Shown: piece by piece, positions 60,232-64,000 of the stretch
Layout: each line of letters begins with the position of its first letter
Numbering within the stretch: position 1 is the first letter of the stretch
Assembly (NCBI GenBank): GCA_021464415.1
Contig: CM038471.1
Location: 74,130,851-74,194,850, forward strand
Direction of reading: 5' to 3'
DNA: 64,000 nt
Source of the DNA: Lonicera japonica
Taxonomy: Eukaryota > Streptophyta > Magnoliopsida > Dipsacales > Caprifoliaceae
Made by a program: the position numbers and the translations under genes
The notes under the pieces: generated by a model
Database searches by the model: none
What the model was told of the DNA's origin: nothing
What the model saw: the letters and a program-made list of their open reading frames with translations, nothing else

Positions 60232-61959
60232 TTTTCATCCACTAAAGAATTTGTAACTTGTTAGAATATATACTATTCAACTTTGTTAAAATCATTTCAT
60301 AACATAAATACCGCGGTTCAACTTGATACTTATTAGGACAACTTTGTTTTGAAGTTTATCTACATGAGTCAACTGTAAAAAAAAAAAAATTATCTACCCA
60401 AGTCTTCCAAATTGTTAAAGAGGATTTATGATCAAATTGTGACATGCTAAAATGTAACGATTGGCTTTTGAATCTCTGTTGCGGTTATATTTGAATTCTT
60501 ATAATTAATCACTTCATCACTCAAATTAATTTTTGCTTTTTAATCTATTTGAACCTAATTTATTTTTTTGTCTTTTTAATCACTTGATTTTTATTATCTC
60601 CAAATTTATAATTTGTGCTTTTTAATCAATCTTTTTAACCAATTTATTGTAAAAGAATAATAATTGCAATATTTTATAATAAAAAAAGTAATTGACGTAA
60701 GGCACTCCAAAAATAATGCAAAGTTGAAAGACGATAAATCGATGCCACCATTCACAAAGAACAAGGAAAGCACGGAGAAGATGAGGCTTCTTTTGGGTTA
60801 ATATTATTGTTTTCTATTTTTATGTTGAAGTACTATTTTTATGACGTGGTTCTTTCGTGAACGCTTCGGTTAATAATAAAGAAGGGTTACTATTACCCTA
60901 ATTAGCGTAGGGTAAACAAATGTACACTCTTTAAAAACTTGGCTTAAGTTATCGGTAGTCAATAAAACCAATAATGATGATAATCTTCACGATCGTCAGC
61001 TGTATGTAATATTAGGTTTTTTTTTATTATAAGATGTGGTAGATACCTTTGTAACTCGATATAATTATAAACTTCAAATTTGCGATTTAGCTTTTTAATT
61101 ATGTTTACACGAGATATGAAAGTGAACTGTTCAATTTGAGATTATTTTTTTTCAGACCTAAAATATTGGTTTCAATTATGGTGATCACATTATCATTTGT
61201 CACAAATTTAAAACAATATATTTTAAGTGCATATCATATTCAACATGATTAAATTGTTGTTTAGGAACCTTTGTGTTACGGATTTATATATTATGTTGTG
61301 TAAATCCAAGGAACTACCAAACATTTATAGAACAAAAATAAGGGGACCAACACTATCATTCATATATCATTTTCACCCTCCACAAGATGTCATCTTCATC
61401 TTAAAAAATGAAAAGAAAAAAAAAATATTAAGGCGATATTTGGTGGTGCTGCTTTTTCCTTTGACAACAAGAAGAGAGCAAAAACAAAAAAACAATGATA
61501 TATTTATCGGTTTTATTTATTAGTTATTTATACTTGTTACATTATTGAATTGTACATTTTGAGAATTATACGGTAAGAATACTGTTTTGTGATATTTTCT
61601 CCAAAGTTAGGGACACAAACTACAAACAGAACCATCCCAATCACAAAGTAAGTGCAGATGCTCCATATATATATATATATATATTAGGCTACTTTGTGAG
61701 AATTCGGACATTCCAACAAATCGGCCAAATGAACCTTTCACGTATACTTCAAACCATATGTACATCAAGAGGACCTCTAGGTGTAGCTACATAATTTTGG
61801 TAACACACCTGCCTTCTATATCAGTGATCAATTTATCTTTTACAAGATGATAAAAAATGGGGTTTCGAGCCTTGTCCCTTTCCCTTCCCACTTGGCTTAA
61901 ACCTCGGGCACTGCTTGTATCAATCAAAAATGAAAAAAAGAAAAGAAAGGGATACTACT
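60232..61959. other. Intergenic DNA downstream of the MED15-like gene
   Basis: No gene was recognised. Simple-sequence stretches occur near 61660 (TA). Confidence 0.45.
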
Positions 61960-63108
61960 TCAAAGAGTCTCCCAAGTCCCATATTTCGAGGTGAAACTCC
62001 CTCCTCCTTTCTGCTCCGCATATTCGCAAATATCCCAACCGACATGGGCTGCTGCTTAAAGCTCTGGAGATAGATTCCGAGCTTTAATTTTGCTTTCACC
62101 AATAGATATTCGCCATCCATGCTATCATGATCATGTGAAAAAAGAAAAAGAAAAAGAAATTAGATTACAAGTATTCGATATGTTATGTTCTCAGCTAGGA
62201 AAAGGAAAATGTTAGTGCCCATTTGATAGACAGCCAGAAAATTATTGAAAAACAATTAAGCTAGCGGGTCATCAATGTATGCCATACTCACAGCAACCCT
62301 TCCCCTCATGTGTGATCTCGCCTCGCATGCCAAGAGACAAACAAAGTGGGGAACAAATGTAAATGACAAGACTCGAATCCGACACTTAGGTGCAAACCTG
62401 ATATCCGATACCATATTAGGAATCATTTCCCCCATAAACTTAAGCTATTAACATTTTCATGGGAAAAAAGAATTTATCCGTCTCCGAAGAATTGGAATCC
62501 ATGGAAAAACTGAAAAAAATAATAGAACATCTTCCGAAATCAATAATCTCTTTTCCAATTTTTCATACGAATTAGTAATGTTTTCAATAATTTTAAAACT
62601 TTTTATGTTAAAATAAGTTGGAAAATGATTGAAGAACAATTTAAAAAAGAAATACATATAGATATGCAACTTTAAGATGCTATGACTTTGAATCTGCCAA
62701 GAATTTCTAGTATATATTTACTAACCTGGTGGTCTCTGCTGATAAATTGTCTGGGAGTATGGGGGAGCAACTCGGATAATTCCTCGGGACAAGCAATCTC
62801 AAGGGCTTCAAAGGAAACTGGATAACCATATAGCATAAAGTTGATACAAAAAACCTTATTTTTTGTGAAAATATTTAAATTTTTTTTTTTTTTTTGAGAA
62901 TTACCAATTTTGCTGAAGAAAGATGCACGTTTAAGTCTGAAGTGAAAGTCATAGCACGGAAAATGCACTCAATAGTGGTTCCTTCGCTAACTTCAGTTAA
63001 AGAAGAACATGCCATTGAAGAACCACCTTCGTCACATATTATATGAACCACTGTGTCAATCAATCGCTGGTTTCCTTCTCTTATTTCTTCCGCGAGGGAA
63101 GGATCAGC
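61960..63108 (-). pseudogene. MED15-like: MED15-like Mediator tail subunit, 3' exons, last exon damaged
   Basis: Three minus-strand exons match the conserved C-terminus of plant MED15, which links activators to RNA polymerase II. Exon 63108-62905 (after TTGCAG) encodes EEIREGNQRLIDTVV and EGTTIECIFRA. Exon 62817-62726 encodes FPLKPLRLLVPRNYP. The last exon (from 62121, after GATAG) encodes VKAKLKLGIYLQSFKQQPMS, then changes frame. The expected ending (EYAEQKGGGSFTSKYGTWETL, read to TGA at 61962-61960) is present but in another frame, because roughly ten codons that precede it in the family are missing. The frame in use instead runs to 61920. Splice sites look normal. The KIX domain and most of the gene lie outside the window or are absent. 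It may be a decayed paralogue or a variant C-terminus. Confidence 0.74.
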
Positions 63109-63233
63109 CTGCAACAGAAAGTATCAGTTCCTGTTTCTAAGAGAGATGAAATTGTGACTCGATAATCAGCTTACTAAATGAGATCTAGATGTAAAGAAAA
63201 TGATAGCTACTCTTGATTGAAGTAACCGGATTC

Positions 63234-63369
63234 ATTTTTTTTGAGAAAACTAGAATTATTGCATTGGGGGGTGGGGGGTTAATGTTGCACTTGCATTTGG
63301 CGAGACTTGAACTTGGGACCTCTAGGTTCAGTTGGGGGTCCTTTTGACACTGGGACAACCCACTTGCTA
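63234..63369 (-). mobile_element. tRNA-derived SINE beside the MED15-like exons
   Basis: On the minus strand, box-A-like TAGCAAGTGGGTTG is followed by box-B-like AGTTCAAGTCTCG and a tail of A residues (the T run at 63234-63242). The flanks TGAAGTAACCGGAT and TGAAGTTGCCGATA could be a diverged TSD. Confidence 0.65.
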
Positions 63370-63504
63370 TGAAGTTGCCGATATCTAGTGAATGAATCAC
63401 CTCATGCTTATAACTTAAAATAACAAAAGCAGTTTATACTCTACAAACAGAAATGTATATGACGAAAATGTGTAGGTAAATGCATGGAGTAGCACCAAAA
63501 TTCG

Positions 63505-63595
63505 AAAATACCGAATACTCCAAATTAATAGTCCACTGTTCCTTTTTATGATGTCCTAAATTAAGAGTCTATTTAGTGACATAAATGGACGGCTT
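63505..63595. repeat. Stowaway-like remnant
   Basis: Phrases CTCCAAATTAATAGTCCACT and TCCTAAATTAAGAGTC resemble a degraded Stowaway MITE end, but a paired end is not preserved. Confidence 0.3.
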
Positions 63596-63647
63596 CAATG
63601 CGCATTGACTAGATTTAAATATCTAATACAAAGCATGTAAAGGAAGT

Positions 63648-64000
63648 GGGTGAGATAAAAAATTGTACCTACATGCATTTGAAGCCTGGAATTTCTTGAT
63701 GGTCATCCCACGGACTTCCCAACTGCATTTTTTGATAAAATTTGGTAGCGATGTTCTACCCATCATGGTGATCTTCTCCAAATCCATCTCTCCCAAATTT
63801 CATCAAAAAATGGAATCGAAAAGCGGGTGAGATGAAAAATTGTACCTACATTCATTTCAGGCCTTGAATTTATTGATGGTCATCTCACCCACTTCCCAAT
63901 TTAATTGTCTGATGAAATTTGGTAGCAATGATCTACCCATCATGGTGATCTTCTCCATATTCATCTTCACCAAATTTCATCAAAAAATGCGAAATTGTAC
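63648..64000. repeat. Tandem repeat of about 177 bp running off the right edge
   Basis: Two units start at GGGTGAGAT (63648 and 63825), and GAAATTGTAC at 63991-64000 suggests the start of a third. Each contains ATTTGGTAGCRATGWTCTACC, CATCATGGTGATCTTCTCC and CAAATTTCATCAAAAAATG. The motif belongs to the same dispersed family as 26520-26690 and 39790-40100. No upstream MED15 exon is visible here. Confidence 0.75.

Noticed and set aside
1..64000. CRISPR arrays, operons or prokaryotic mobile elements
   Set aside because: No regularly spaced direct repeats with unique spacers and no operon structure; all signals are those of plant nuclear DNA.

Overview
This is AT-rich nuclear DNA from a flowering plant, most likely a eudicot. 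The evidence is a lignin-pathway P450 (CYP98A), plant-type NC2-alpha and MED15 proteins, QALGGH zinc-finger repressors, spliceosomal introns, and many plant transposons (Copia, L1-type LINEs, tRNA-derived SINEs, MULEs, hAT and Tourist MITEs, a TRIM, a probable Helitron). Nothing looks prokaryotic or organellar.

Layout. The left edge (1-1112) may hold the last two exons of a plus-strand gene. CYP98A (5077-9173, three exons) follows, with MYB-type promoter elements and a foldback transposon in its first intron. Convergent to it, on the minus strand, is one gene that is easy to miss because it spans 18.6 kb. It encodes the NC2-alpha/DRAP1 subunit of the Dr1 corepressor in six exons between 28849 and 10225. 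Its two giant introns (7.7 and 7.5 kb) hold a nearly complete Copia element, two LINE relics and a Tourist MITE, and a SINE lies in intron 1. From 29.2 to 36 kb there are two adjacent long-TIR elements (one carrying a receptor-kinase LRR fragment), a TRIM with a perfect target-site duplication (TSD), and a hAT MITE with a 56-bp palindrome.

From 35.7 to 51.5 kb, three copies of one segmental duplication each carry an EAR-type C2H2 zinc-finger gene in a different state. Copy a (36.1-36.8 kb) is dead, with a SINE inserted at its old 3' end. Copy b (44.8-45.6 kb) is intact. Copy c (50.4-51.3 kb) keeps the finger, but single-base insertions at both ends remove its conserved start and its C-terminal EAR motif. 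From 51.9 to 61 kb there is a LINE fragment with the inverted structure of twin priming, and a decayed MULE with about 200-bp TIRs, transposase remnants and an opposite-strand GRF zinc-finger ORF. A second copy of the hAT MITE follows. At the right edge are three minus-strand exons of a MED15-like Mediator gene whose last exon is damaged.

Genes likely to work as read: CYP98A (3'-hydroxylation of p-coumaroyl esters on the way to G/S lignin and chlorogenic acids), NC2-alpha (repression or remodelling of TBP-promoter complexes) and zinc-finger copy b (a probable TOPLESS-recruiting repressor). Most of the rest is transposon sequence in several stages of decay. Exon joins were derived by hand from splice sites, codon phase and family knowledge; no alignment or expression data were available.
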